Source: Opitutaceae bacterium TAV5 (GTDB lineage: Bacteria; Verrucomicrobiota; Verrucomicrobiia; Opitutales; Opitutaceae). Taken from it: DNA of 64,000 nt. Below the pieces are notes generated by a model. That model was not told the DNA's origin. It worked only from the letters and a program-made list of their open reading frames with translations, and did no database searches. Made by a program: the position numbers and the translations under genes. Below are positions 8,682 through 17,033 of this stretch, in pieces (position 1 is the first letter of the stretch; every line of letters begins with the position of its first letter). The stretch covers positions 2,279,001-2,343,000 of the forward strand of contig CP007053.1 in NCBI GenBank assembly GCA_000242935.3. The letters run 5' to 3'.

Positions 8682-8687
8682 TATAAT
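8682..8687 (+). promoter_or_regulatory. Possible -10 box of the regulator gene
   Basis: A perfect TATAAT stands in an otherwise GC-rich intergenic stretch, 52 bases before the ATG at 8740. No good -35 match is seen 16-18 bases upstream, so this is tentative. If it is real, transcription starts near 8694 and the ATG at 8665 could not be used. Confidence 0.35.
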
Positions 8688-8739
8688 GCCGGAACTTCAG
8701 CATTCCCCCCCGGCCCCCGCGCGTGCATTGGATTTGGTT

Positions 8740-9762
8740 ATGGCCCAATCTCCAGCAATCACCGGCTCCGGCGACGACACGCGATCCTTCGGCACCGATA
8801 TCGATGCCACGATCACCGCGGCCTGGCTGTATTACCACCACAACCTCACCCAGGCCGAGATCGCCGCCCAGTTCGACATCTCCCGCCCCGCCGTGGCCAA
8901 TCTCCTCTCCCGTGCCCGCGACGAAGGCCTCGTCACCATCTCGCTGCGCCCCGATCTCCTCAGCCGTCTCACCCTGGCCGACGAAATCCGCCAGCACTTC
9001 TCGCTCACCAACGCCTACATCGTCCCCACCCCGCCCAACGCCACCAACGTCGAGATCCGGCAAGCCATCGGCAAGGCCACCGCCCTCCTGCTCGAAAGCA
9101 CCATGCAGCCCGGCGAAGTCCTCGCCACCGCCTGGGGCGCCACCGCGCTCGAAGTCGCCAACGCCCTTTCCGGCAAAAAAATCGAGGGCGCCGTCCTCGC
9201 CCAGGCCATCGGCTGCCTCAACAGCGGCGAGTCCATCAACCCCATCCGCCTCGCCAGCGTCATGGGCGAGAAACTCGGGGCCCGCGTCTACCACCTGCCC
9301 CTCCCCGCCATCGTCAGCTCCATCCAGGTGAAGGAAATCCTCCTCGCCGACCGCAGCATCCGCGCCTGCCTCGACATGGCCCGCTCCGCCTCCCGCGCCA
9401 TGATCGGCATCGGCCGCGTCGCGCACGACGCCACCGCCGTCTCCGCCGGCTTCTTCGATCCCATCATGATCGACGAACTCCGCGCCAAGGGCGCCGTCGG
9501 CGACATCTCCTGCCGCTACTTCGACATCAACGGCAAGCCCGTCGAGACCGAATTCGACCGCCGCATCGTCAGCCTCACCTTCGACGACATGCGCAACATC
9601 AACCCCGTCATCGCGCCCGCCGGCGGCACCGACAAGGTCGCCGCCATCCTCGGCGCCCTCCGCACCGGCTGTATCGACATCCTCATTACCGACGAACAGA
9701 CCGCCCGCAAGGTACTCGTCCTCGACAAGGCCACCCGCTCCGCCGCAGCCGCCCCGCACTGA
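8740..9762 (+). CDS. SorC/DeoR-type sugar-binding transcriptional regulator
   Basis: A 340-residue regulator of the SorC family. The N-terminal helix-turn-helix reads NLTQAEIAAQFDISRPAVAN, and the rest is the sugar-phosphate-isomerase-like sensor domain, with GEVLATAWGATALEVA, GIGRVAHDATAVSAGFFD and the C-terminal VAPAGG-like segment VIAPAGGTDKVAAILGALRT. The known erythritol regulator EryD belongs to this family, which fits the operon. It closes the operon on the same strand and probably controls it in response to a tetritol or its phosphate. The ATG at 8665 would add 25 residues; 8740 is preferred because a TATAAT at 8682 lies between the two. Confidence 0.87.
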   Translation: MAQSPAITGSGDDTRSFGTDIDATITAAWLYYHHNLTQAEIAAQFDISRPAVANLLSRARDEGLVTISLRPDLLSRLTLADEIRQHFSLTNAYIVPTPPNATNVEIRQAIGKATALLLESTMQPGEVLATAWGATALEVANALSGKKIEGAVLAQAIGCLNSGESINPIRLASVMGEKLGARVYHLPLPAIVSSIQVKEILLADRSIRACLDMARSASRAMIGIGRVAHDATAVSAGFFDPIMIDELRAKGAVGDISCRYFDINGKPVETEFDRRIVSLTFDDMRNINPVIAPAGGTDKVAAILGALRTGCIDILITDEQTARKVLVLDKATRSAAAAPH

Positions 9763-9860
9763 TTTTCCTTTTTCGTTTCCACTTGACCTCTGACCTCCGT
9801 CCGGCGCCCCGCGCGAAACCCTGAACGCCCGCCGCGCCGCCTCCGCCACCCGTGTCCGCA

Positions 9861-9884
9861 CGGGCAAGGCTGCTGCCTTGCCCG
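9861..9884. repeat. Perfect hairpin with TGCT loop
   Basis: Ten-base perfect arms (CGGGCAAGGC and its complement) flank TGCT in the 206-base gap before the porin gene. It resembles the TCC-loop palindromes in form but has a different loop. It may be a terminator for the upstream operon or another dispersed palindrome. Confidence 0.6.
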
Positions 9885-9968
9885 AATCCTGCCTCGCTCC
9901 GCCCTCCCTTCCATTTCCCCGGCACCCGACGCTGCACTCCGGATTTCCTCTCTACCCTGACAACCCGA

Positions 9969-11573
9969 ATGCAAACCACCATGCACCTATCAAGAAATCA
10001 CCACCCCGGGCGCACCCTCCTCATGGCTGCGCTCGTTGCCGTGGGCACGAGCATCGGCTCGACGCCCGCGTTTGCCCAGTCGGCGGAGGACCTCGAAGCC
10101 CTCCGCTCCGAAATCAGGGCTTCGCGAGAAGCCCAGGAAGCCGCCGCGAAGGCCGCCCTCCAGGCGCAGCAGGCAGCCGAGGCCCGCATCGCCGAGCTGG
10201 AAAAGAAGCTGGCCACGCTCGGCGCGCAGACCGCCGCCCTCGAGCAGGGCCAGCAGGCCACCAGCCAGTCCCTCGAGGAAGTCCGCTCGCCTTCGTTCTA
10301 CGAAAAACTCCTGTCCGAGGACCTGTCCATCACCCGGAATCTCTCCATCAACGGCTACCTGCGCGCCGGCGGCGGCATCAACGAGCACGGCGGCAGCCAG
10401 GGCAAGATCTCCGCCGGCGACGGCATCGGCGGCTCCCGCCTCGGCCGCCTCGGCAACGAGGACGACACCTACCTGGACCTGTTTTTCCACTACACGCTGC
10501 CCCAGGCCACCGAGGACTCGATCAAGTGGGGCATGCACGCCACCATGTCCGCCTGGTTCACCGCCTATGACGTCGACGGCGCCGACGACAATGCCGACAT
10601 CTACCTGAGCGAGCTTTACGTCACCGCCAGCAATGTCTTCCGGACCAGTCCCGAAATCCAGCTGTGGGCCGGCAAGCGCTGGTACGACCGCCGCGACGTC
10701 CACATGTTCGACTACAAGTACCTGAACACCCTCGGCCACGGCGGCGGCATCGAGAACATCCCCCTGAAGGTCGGCAAACTGCATGTGGCCTACTATATCG
10801 GCGACAAGGAGGACGACCGCCTGCTGGTGGACAACCGCTACTACGTGACCAAGCACACCCTGGACATCCGCTGGAGCGACCTGCCCGTCTTCGGCGGCTC
10901 GGGCATGCTCTGGGTCTCGCCCCAAGCCGTCAAGGGCACCGACGGAATCTCGGATGCCTGGGCGCCCGAGTCCACCCCCGGCCTGGCTTTCGGCTGGGTG
11001 CAGAAGAACGAATTCGCCAAGGGAGCCAACACGGCCTCGCTGCAATACGGGTTCGGCGGAGCCTACGGGCTGACCGCGGCAGTGCCGATCATCAACGACG
11101 GCACGCCGCCGGCGAAGGACTGGATGGAGGACGCGCAGACGCTGCTGTTCACCAACGACCTCGTGTGGCAGGTTTCGGACCGGTTCTCGTTCAACTGGGC
11201 GGTGATGGCGCAGTGGGACGATCTCGGCTACACGCCGGCCGGGGGCTCCTCGGCCGACCGGGTGTTCGTGACCACGGCTATCCGGCCGGTGTACATGTTC
11301 ACGTCGAAACTGGGCCTTGCCGGGGAGTTCGCCGTGGACTGGGCCACCGATGACCGGTACACGGCGAAAGACACCGACACGGCGATGGCCAAATTCCTGA
11401 TCTCCGGGGTGGTCAAGCCGGGAGGCGGCGGCGTCATGTCGCGGCCGGAATTGCGCGCCTATGCCGGCTACTACTACTGGGGCGGCAACGACCACACCGA
11501 GTACATGAACGGCTCCAAGGCCGGGGCCAACGGCACCTGGGTCTTCGGCGTCCAGGCCGAATCCTGGTGGTAG
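9969..11573 (+). CDS. Carbohydrate porin, LamB/ScrY-like
   Basis: A 534-residue outer-membrane porin of the maltoporin family. A signal peptide ends at TPAFAQS. It is followed by a predicted coiled coil (roughly residues 37-90, Ala/Glu-rich heptads such as AEARIAELEKKLATL), as in ScrY, then the barrel, which opens with LSINGYLRAGGGINEHG. The maltoporin hallmark is WAGKRWYDRRDVHMFDYKYL, followed by GGGIENIPL, and the barrel ends in aromatic VFGVQAESWW, the usual terminal signal for outer-membrane insertion. Starts at 9969 or 9981 both give the signal peptide. Its place after the tetritol operon suggests it admits that substrate, which is inference. Confidence 0.88.
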   Translation: MQTTMHLSRNHHPGRTLLMAALVAVGTSIGSTPAFAQSAEDLEALRSEIRASREAQEAAAKAALQAQQAAEARIAELEKKLATLGAQTAALEQGQQATSQSLEEVRSPSFYEKLLSEDLSITRNLSINGYLRAGGGINEHGGSQGKISAGDGIGGSRLGRLGNEDDTYLDLFFHYTLPQATEDSIKWGMHATMSAWFTAYDVDGADDNADIYLSELYVTASNVFRTSPEIQLWAGKRWYDRRDVHMFDYKYLNTLGHGGGIENIPLKVGKLHVAYYIGDKEDDRLLVDNRYYVTKHTLDIRWSDLPVFGGSGMLWVSPQAVKGTDGISDAWAPESTPGLAFGWVQKNEFAKGANTASLQYGFGGAYGLTAAVPIINDGTPPAKDWMEDAQTLLFTNDLVWQVSDRFSFNWAVMAQWDDLGYTPAGGSSADRVFVTTAIRPVYMFTSKLGLAGEFAVDWATDDRYTAKDTDTAMAKFLISGVVKPGGGGVMSRPELRAYAGYYYWGGNDHTEYMNGSKAGANGTWVFGVQAESWW

Positions 11574-11593
11574 GCCGCCATCGACCGACGTGG

Positions 11594-11639
11594 CATGGGC
11601 ATCCTGCCCATGAAGCAGCACGGGCTTCCAGCCCGTGCT
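11594..11639. repeat. Two adjacent TCC-loop palindromes
   Basis: The first (11594-11612) has arms CATGGGCA/TGCCCATG around TCC. The second (11617-11639) has arms AGCACGGGCT/AGCCCGTGCT around TCC. Both are perfect, with different stems and the same loop. The first is identical in sequence to a palindrome at 16908-16926. Confidence 0.8.
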
Positions 11640-11747
11640 GTGCTCCCCGCGCCACCCGTCATTTTTCTTCGTTACATCCAACCCGGACGGGGTCACCCCG
11701 CCGGGACCTTTTCCGGTCGTATCCATGACGGTATGACCGGTGCCCGG

Positions 11748-11786
11748 GCCGGGCGGCCATCTCGTGGAGCCGCCCGGCTTTCTTTC
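11748..11786 (+). terminator. Rho-independent terminator-like hairpin
   Basis: A 10-base GC-rich stem (GCCGGGCGGC/GCCGCCCGGC, 11748-11757 with 11769-11778) with an 11-base loop is followed by TTTCTTTC. It lies about 175 bases after the porin stop and overlaps the end of the convergent AraC-type gene. Confidence 0.5.
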
Positions 11787-12684
11787 AGCCCCCGCCTCCT
11801 GCCTTCCTGGTATCCTCTTGCCCCCGCGCCGGTCCGGACAACCCGCGCATCGACGAAGGCGGCTGCCCCAGCACGCGGCTGAACGCGCGGCTGAAGGTGT
11901 GCATGTCGGGATAACCCGCCCGGCTCGCCGCCTCCTTCACGCTCATCCCCCCTTCGCCGATCCAGACCGCCGCCTGCCGCAGCCGCGCCTCGCGCAGATA
12001 GCGCCCCAGGCTGATGCCCACCTCGCGCCGGAAACGCGCGCGCAGATGGCTCTCGCTCAACCCCACGCGCCGCGCGAGTGCGACCAGCGTTCCTCCCGGA
12101 TCGGCGGCGGCTCCCGCCTGGATCGCGGCGATCAACCCCTCCGGTTCGGAGCCCTTCGTCTCCGTTTCCGTATTCGGAAACAGGCTACGCAGCAGCGCGA
12201 GCAGATGGGCTGCGGCCACGAGACCGTCCGCTTCCGGGCCGCGCCAGGCCGTGAACAACGCTCCCAGCCGGCGCGACGCCGCTCCGGAAAGGCGCCGCGG
12301 CCCGCCGCGCCATGCTTCCGAAAGCGCGGTGTGCCCCGGCCACTCGAACGTCACGTAAAGCCAGAGCAGTTGCGGATCGACGTTTTCGTAGGCGTGCAGA
12401 TGCAGCGGCGGCACCAGCAGCACATGGCCGGGCGTGAGACGATGCGGCTGCTGGTCGAGCACGATGGTGCCCCCGCCGGTCATGGCCACGACCAGCACCC
12501 AGCGCTGGTGAAACGTCGAGGTGATGTCCGCCGGCCGGTGCAGGTCGGCGATCAAGCGGCGGGCGAAGAGCAACACGTTGTCGGGCAACTCCTCCGGCAA
12601 CCGCCGCAAGCCGATAAAATAATCGTCCGGCTCCGGCAGCCCGCGCACGAGGCGTTTTGAAAGGATGGTTTCCCGATTTTTCAT
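11785..12684 (-). CDS. AraC-family transcriptional regulator
   Basis: About 299 residues. The N-terminal cupin-like sensor domain contains MTGGGTIVLDQQPHRLTPGH and VLLVPPLHLHAYENV. The C-terminal double helix-turn-helix has VALARRVGLSESHLRARFRR and the second-helix segment VKEAASRAGYPDMHTFSRAF. An in-frame ATG at 12714 would add ten residues; 12684 (MKNRETIL) is taken as the start. It converges on the porin gene. Its effector and target are not shown by the sequence; AraC members with this layout usually activate sugar-use genes. Confidence 0.87.
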   Translation of the reverse strand: MKNRETILSKRLVRGLPEPDDYFIGLRRLPEELPDNVLLFARRLIADLHRPADITSTFHQRWVLVVAMTGGGTIVLDQQPHRLTPGHVLLVPPLHLHAYENVDPQLLWLYVTFEWPGHTALSEAWRGGPRRLSGAASRRLGALFTAWRGPEADGLVAAAHLLALLRSLFPNTETETKGSEPEGLIAAIQAGAAADPGGTLVALARRVGLSESHLRARFRREVGISLGRYLREARLRQAAVWIGEGGMSVKEAASRAGYPDMHTFSRAFSRVLGQPPSSMRGLSGPARGQEDTRKAGGGG

Positions 12685-12837
12685 TGAGTCGGAAAGGGCC
12701 GAAGCCAGCCGCATGCCGGTTGCATCAAAACGCCCACGCCAGCACGCCGGCTAATGCGCCGCATGACCGGTTTCAGCCAGCCGGGTGTCTTCCCTGGCAG
12801 CCCGCACCCGGGATAGACGCCGGCGGCCGGGAAGGTT

Positions 12838-13257
12838 ATGAGTGTCGGCATGCGCGACCTGCCTTCCGGCAAAATCCGAAAAATCCATCCGCATGCGTGG
12901 CTCTGGGAGCCGCTCGAGGCGGACCCGACGTTTCTGCTGCGCCCCATGTTCGGCGGACGCGCCGCGTACCTCGACGGCAAGCTGATGCTCTACTTCACCA
13001 CGAGCACCGACGAGGACTGGCGCGGCGTCTGTGTGGCCACCTCGCACGAGCACCACGCCGCGCTCATGGCCGAGTTTCCCGAACTCGCCCCGCACCCCGT
13101 CCTGCCCAAGTGGCTCTACCTGCGGGAATCGGACAACCGTTTCGAATCCGTCGCCGAACGCCTCGTCAGCCTCGTCCGCCGCCGCGACCCGCGGATCGGC
13201 GTCGTGCCGCAGAAAAAGAAGAGACGCAAAACCGCACGCCCCGGCGGGCGCCCCTGA
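12838..13257 (+). CDS. Conserved hypothetical protein, TfoX N-terminal-like
   Basis: A 139-residue protein from the ATG at 12838. The core PMFGGRAAYLDGKLMLYFT resembles the start of the TfoX N-terminal domain (MFGG-x-LDG), and the length suits that single-domain family. The C-terminal tail is basic (PQKKKRRKTARPGGRP), which may bind nucleic acid or be disordered. No operon partner is apparent: it lies between two minus-strand genes. TfoX-N proteins are often linked to competence, but no such role can be read here. Confidence 0.6.
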   Translation: MSVGMRDLPSGKIRKIHPHAWLWEPLEADPTFLLRPMFGGRAAYLDGKLMLYFTTSTDEDWRGVCVATSHEHHAALMAEFPELAPHPVLPKWLYLRESDNRFESVAERLVSLVRRRDPRIGVVPQKKKRRKTARPGGRP

Positions 13258-13289
13258 GCAAAGCCTGAATGCGGATGCTCCCCGTCTAT

Positions 13290-13997
13290 TTACCCGGCCT
13301 GCAACAAACGCGGCATCTGGTGCTGATACGCACGCCGGATCGGCTCGATGGGACAATCCGCCAGTTCCGGCGGCATGAGACTGGCCGGAGAAATTCCCTC
13401 GGCAAGCAACACCCTGGCGGTTTTCGAATCCTGCAAGACGGCAAACGCGCGGCTGATAGTGACCTTGGCATTTCGCACATCTTCCTGATCTCCACCCACA
13501 GCACCTGCCACCATGTCACGCAAGTAGAGCGGAAAACATCGCGCAACCAGCCGAAGATGTTCGCGATCATGACGCGGCGGATCGTCGTCCTGCCGGAGCG
13601 TACGCACATTGGCGGCCTTGGCCTTGAGCAAGGCAATCGGGTCCAACAGTTGATAAACGACCCCTGCATGCTCAACGGTTGCACATTCGATATCGGTCTT
13701 TTCCAGACCGTTCACTTTTGTCAAAACTTCGACCAGCAGACGCCGCCCATCGGGAGACCTTCCATGGACTTGTCCTCTCCTGAGCGAGAGACTCCATATC
13801 GGGGTCTTCTCATACTGCCAGCCCGGAAGATTGCGTAGCATTTCGATCACCCTGTTTTCCTGAAGCACATCCATATCACCGCTCCCGTATTTGGTCGCAG
13901 CGATCAACGGATCCCCATCTTCCAGATAAGCGATTGCCCAAAGGTTGACCGCCTGACCGCCAACGACGATCGGCTTCACCTCATGCTCAAAAAGCAT
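13290..13997 (-). CDS. Nucleotidyltransferase-fold protein, AbiEii-like candidate
   Basis: A 235-residue protein. The N-terminal VVGGQAVNLWA followed by YGSGDMDVL matches the GG...DxD pattern of the nucleotidyltransferase superfamily that includes AbiEii-type toxins, and LLDPIALLKAKAANVRTL is the kind of helix seen after the core. The ATG at 13997 (MLFEHEV) is preferred: the frame continues to a TTG at 14057 but would then overlap the upstream gene. Base composition is less GC-rich than in the neighbours, hinting at acquisition. It follows a 76-residue gene by 22 bases, so the two may form a toxin-antitoxin or defence pair; this is inference. Confidence 0.62.
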   Translation of the reverse strand: MLFEHEVKPIVVGGQAVNLWAIAYLEDGDPLIAATKYGSGDMDVLQENRVIEMLRNLPGWQYEKTPIWSLSLRRGQVHGRSPDGRRLLVEVLTKVNGLEKTDIECATVEHAGVVYQLLDPIALLKAKAANVRTLRQDDDPPRHDREHLRLVARCFPLYLRDMVAGAVGGDQEDVRNAKVTISRAFAVLQDSKTARVLLAEGISPASLMPPELADCPIEPIRRAYQHQMPRLLQAG

Positions 13998-14019
13998 GCG
14001 GTAGTCATGCGGGTACGTT

Positions 14020-14250
14020 CTATCTTCCCGCAAACCGCTTCCCCCTGATCCCGACAAGCCGGGGCCGTTCCTTGCTTGCGATATCGATGCCCATCAGACT
14101 CAGGTTTTCGGCGAGCGCCTTGCGAGCCTCGCCGTTGGCGGCATGACGGGCCACCGATTCGCGAAACTCACGCTTGATCGCATCCGCCTCGGCATTGGGA
14201 CGCCACCTGCGAAAAGGATTCAGGATTCGGTCTGTAATTCGGTCGAGCAT
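14020..14250 (-). CDS. Small hypothetical protein upstream of the nucleotidyltransferase
   Basis: A 76-residue basic protein starting at the ATG at 14250. It is rich in charged helices (NAEADAIKREFRESVARHAA, EARKALAENLSLMGIDI) and ends in basic RLVGIRGKRFAGR. No family is recognised. It is the first gene of a two-gene unit with the nucleotidyltransferase-like gene 22 bases downstream, so a partner or antitoxin role is possible but not shown. Confidence 0.5.
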   Translation of the reverse strand: MLDRITDRILNPFRRWRPNAEADAIKREFRESVARHAANGEARKALAENLSLMGIDIASKERPRLVGIRGKRFAGR

Positions 14251-14415
14251 GGGCGGTGGTATGGGACAAAATCCAATCCTGAACCGGACTTATGTCAAAC
14301 CTCCGCCTTGGGGCAAATCATCCGGACCGGTTTGATGTCCCGCCGGATTTCGGTCAACGCCCTCGCTTCGCCCGGTTGACTGGCGCCGATGCTCTACCTG
14401 TGATGGGGCCTTTTC

Positions 14416-15399
14416 GTGAGCACTCCCGCCACATCCGCATCCGGGACAGCGTCGGTCGCCAGTCCTCCTTTTTCCTCCGCACCGGTTTCCGCCGGCCCCT
14501 CGTCCGCCACCCGCGGCGCGCTCGCGGCCGGCGGTTGTTTCGTGCTGTGGGGGCTGTTTCCGGTTTTCTGGAAACAGATGCAGGGCATCCCGGCGACGGA
14601 GCTCATCTGCCACCGGATCGTGTGGTCACTGCTTTTCCTGTTCGCCGTGCTGGCCTGGCAGGGAACGCTGCGCGGGACGTTTGCCGTATTCGCCAACACA
14701 CGACTCGTCGCGCTCAACGCCCTGAGCAGCGTGCTGCTCGCCTGCAACTGGCTGATCTTCGTGTGGGGCGTAAACAACAATCACGTCGTCGAGTGCAGCC
14801 TCGGCTATTTCCTGACCCCGTTGTGCAACGTGGCGCTCGGCTGCGCCTTCCTGCGCGAGCGCCTGAGCCGCCTGCAATGGAGCGCCATCGTTCTTGCCGG
14901 CATCGGCGTGGCGATCCTGCTGCTGCGGCTCGGGCACATCCCGTGGATCGCCTTCGGGCTGGCGGGCTCGTGGTCGCTTTACGGCATCCTCAAAAAACAG
15001 TCCGCACTCGGCGCGCTCGCCAGCCTTACGGTGGAAACGCTGCTCCTGTTTCCGCTCGCCGCCGGCTGGCTTGTCTGGCTGGCGCTGCGAGGCGACGGCG
15101 CACTCGGCCACGTCAACCTCGCGCAACACGGCTGGCTTCTCAGCGTCGGTCTGGTGACGGCCGTGCCGCTGCTCCTCTTCGGCTGGGGAGCCCGGCGCCT
15201 GCGCCTGACCACGATGGGCCTGCTGCTCTATATCAACCCCACCCTGCAATTCCTGATCGGCCTCTTCGTCTATCACGAGACGCTGGAGACGCCGCAACTG
15301 TGGGCCTTCGCCTGCATCTGGGCCGGCCTGATCGTCTACACGGCCGACAGTTTTCTCGCCTCACGACAGGTATCCGGATCTCCACACCGGGCCCGCTGA
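14416..15399 (+). CDS. rarD: RarD-type EamA-family permease
   Basis: A 327-residue inner-membrane protein of the drug/metabolite transporter superfamily, RarD branch. The GTG at 14416 is used; the first 33 residues are Ser/Ala-rich and precede the first membrane segment (GALAAGGCFVLWGLFPVFWK). RarD landmarks are PATELICHRIVWSL, NWLIFVWGVNNNHVVECSLG and FGWGARRLRLTTMGLLLYIN, with about ten membrane segments in all. Substrates of RarD proteins are not well established. A damaged second copy of part of this gene lies at 28936-29264. Confidence 0.88.
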   Translation: MSTPATSASGTASVASPPFSSAPVSAGPSSATRGALAAGGCFVLWGLFPVFWKQMQGIPATELICHRIVWSLLFLFAVLAWQGTLRGTFAVFANTRLVALNALSSVLLACNWLIFVWGVNNNHVVECSLGYFLTPLCNVALGCAFLRERLSRLQWSAIVLAGIGVAILLLRLGHIPWIAFGLAGSWSLYGILKKQSALGALASLTVETLLLFPLAAGWLVWLALRGDGALGHVNLAQHGWLLSVGLVTAVPLLLFGWGARRLRLTTMGLLLYINPTLQFLIGLFVYHETLETPQLWAFACIWAGLIVYTADSFLASRQVSGSPHRAR

Positions 15400-15412
15400 T
15401 CGCGCCCCTTGC

Positions 15413-15469
15413 CCGGATACGACAGGATCGATGATGATGCCAACGCGTACGCCTGTCCCGCGTATCCGG
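15413..15469. terminator. Interrupted hairpin between convergent genes
   Basis: Arms CCGGATACG (15413-15421) and CGTATCCGG (15461-15469) are extended by ACAGG/CCTGT inside, in the short gap between rarD and the convergent FAD oxidoreductase gene. There is no T-run, so a terminator role for both genes is only plausible. Confidence 0.35.
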
Positions 15470-15471
15470 TT

Positions 15472-16812
15472 TCAGGCCACGGCCAGCGCAGGTGAGGACA
15501 AGGTCGTATTTTCCAGCGCTTCATCCAGCCGCGCCCGCACGGCTCGCGCGCTTACGTCCCCCAACAGGCAGTCATGACGAACCGCCAGCGCGACCGCCGC
15601 GCCTGCCGCCTCGCCCAGCGCCATGCAAGTGGGCATGACACGGAAGCTGCCCGCCGCTTCATGGGTGGCGCTGATACAGCGGCCGGCCGCAGCGATGTTT
15701 TCCAAACCGGCAGGCAACAGGCAACCATACGGGACACCGTAAAGAAATTCCCGCGATACACGGTCGAAGCTGGTGGTGGCGCTGTCGGGGGCGTGGATGT
15801 CGATGGGATACGCGCAGCGCACCACCAGATCTTCCGGCTCGCGGCAGGCGAGGATGTCGGCCTCCTCCAGCGTGGAGCGCCCCACGATCCGGCGTGATTC
15901 GCGCACGCCGACCTGGGGGCCGGTTTGCAGAAGATAGCTGTGTCCGAAACCGGGAATGTACTTTCGGAAAAACCGCGCCAGCTCCTGCGCCTGCCTGCGC
16001 CCTTCGATCTCGGCAGCCGTTACGTCGAACGGATTGCAGGCATTGTAACCGAGCAGACGCGTGCCGTTGACGCCAACGCGCGCAGGATCGTCCGGCATCG
16101 ACCACCACATGGCAATGTTCTCGCGCGGGATTGACCATTCGCCCGCGGCCCTGGCTCGCGCCACTTCGCTGGCAAAACAGTCGCCTCCTGCGGCATAGCG
16201 GTTGCGCAGGAGACGTCCACCCGTTTGCGAGGCCCAGGCGCGAGGGTCGAAGCCGCCGAGTTGCACGATCATCGACATGGGCTGGGCCTTGCCGTCGCTG
16301 CGGCGTCCGTGGGTCATCGTCGCCCCGGCCAGCGCGCAGGTGTCCGCGTCGCCGGTGGCGTCGATCACGAAGCGGGCGCGCACGGCCACCGTGGCGCCCT
16401 TGCAGGCAAACTCCAGCCGCCAGTCGTTGCCGGCGCGTGCGACATTGCGCAGAAGGGCGTGGTAGAGGACCCGTCCGCCGTGCCGGAGCAGGGTTTGCTC
16501 CATGAGGTGCTTGCACGCCTCGACTTCAAAAATATCCACGTGGCCGCCATCACCCGGATACCCGTGACCGGCTTCGAACAGGACGTATTTAAGTTCCCGG
16601 TACATCGACTCGGAGAGGTCCCGCTCCTGATGGCGGTAGTTGATCCAGGAACCGAGTCCGGCGGCGGTGCCCATGCCGCCGAGGTAACCGTGACGCTCCA
16701 CGAGGAGCACATCGCAGCCATCGCGCGCCGCGGCCATCGCCGCTCCGTAACCGGCCGAACCGCCGCCCACCACCACACATGTCGCGCGTATTTCCCGGGT
16801 TTCGAAATTCAT
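15472..16812 (-). CDS. FAD-dependent oxidoreductase
   Basis: A 446-residue flavoprotein of the FAD_oxidored type. The dinucleotide motif VVVGGGSAGYGAAMAAARDG lies at residues 13-32, followed by VERHGYLGGMGT, with VIDATGDADTCALAGA in the middle and the C-terminal FAD contact ISATHEAAGSFRVMPTCMAL. The ATG at 16812 (MNFETREIR) is chosen: the frame is open to 17079, but that extension runs through a dispersed palindrome and the divergent IclR start. The substrate is not evident; secreted and cytosolic members of this family are common near glycan loci. The divergent IclR gene may regulate it. Confidence 0.85.
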   Translation of the reverse strand: MNFETREIRATCVVVGGGSAGYGAAMAAARDGCDVLLVERHGYLGGMGTAAGLGSWINYRHQERDLSESMYRELKYVLFEAGHGYPGDGGHVDIFEVEACKHLMEQTLLRHGGRVLYHALLRNVARAGNDWRLEFACKGATVAVRARFVIDATGDADTCALAGATMTHGRRSDGKAQPMSMIVQLGGFDPRAWASQTGGRLLRNRYAAGGDCFASEVARARAAGEWSIPRENIAMWWSMPDDPARVGVNGTRLLGYNACNPFDVTAAEIEGRRQAQELARFFRKYIPGFGHSYLLQTGPQVGVRESRRIVGRSTLEEADILACREPEDLVVRCAYPIDIHAPDSATTSFDRVSREFLYGVPYGCLLPAGLENIAAAGRCISATHEAAGSFRVMPTCMALGEAAGAAVALAVRHDCLLGDVSARAVRARLDEALENTTLSSPALAVA

Positions 16813-16877
16813 CCCGCCAGTGTTGCGGCGGCCCGGCCCGGAAAGTGCAGCGCAAAGCGCGGTCCGGGAGAGACCCG

Positions 16878-16893
16878 GTTCAGCGGAGTGAAC
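16878..16893. promoter_or_regulatory. GTTCAG-type 16-base palindromic motif
   Basis: GTTCAGCGGAGTGAAC lies 65 bases before the FAD oxidoreductase start. Its outer five bases are perfectly inverted. It is one of six similar 16-mers found upstream of genes in this window. Confidence 0.4.
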
Positions 16894-16907
16894 TGCCGTG
16901 AACGTGG

Positions 16908-16972
16908 CATGGGCATCCTGCCCATGGGCGTTGCCCCTCCGCGTGGCGCGGGCTTCAGGCAGCCCGCGCCAC
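16908..16972. repeat. Two dispersed palindromes between divergent genes
   Basis: 16908-16926 has arms CATGGGCA/TGCCCATG around TCC, identical to the copy at 11594. 16943-16972 has 12-base perfect arms (GTGGCGCGGGCT and complement) around TCAGGC. They occupy the FAD oxidoreductase/IclR intergenic space. Confidence 0.75.
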
Positions 16973-17033
16973 TTTTCAGGATTGCGACATCTCTCCCTCG
17001 CCTGTCCGTTTGCCATGCCCTCCCGATCACCCG

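Noticed and set aside
8310-9824. 504-codon plus-strand frame overlapping the SorC regulator
   Set aside because: Arg/Pro/His-rich composition is characteristic of an out-of-frame reading of GC-rich coding DNA.
11740-12660. 306-codon plus-strand frame opposite the AraC gene
   Set aside because: No family features, while the minus strand has complete AraC signatures.
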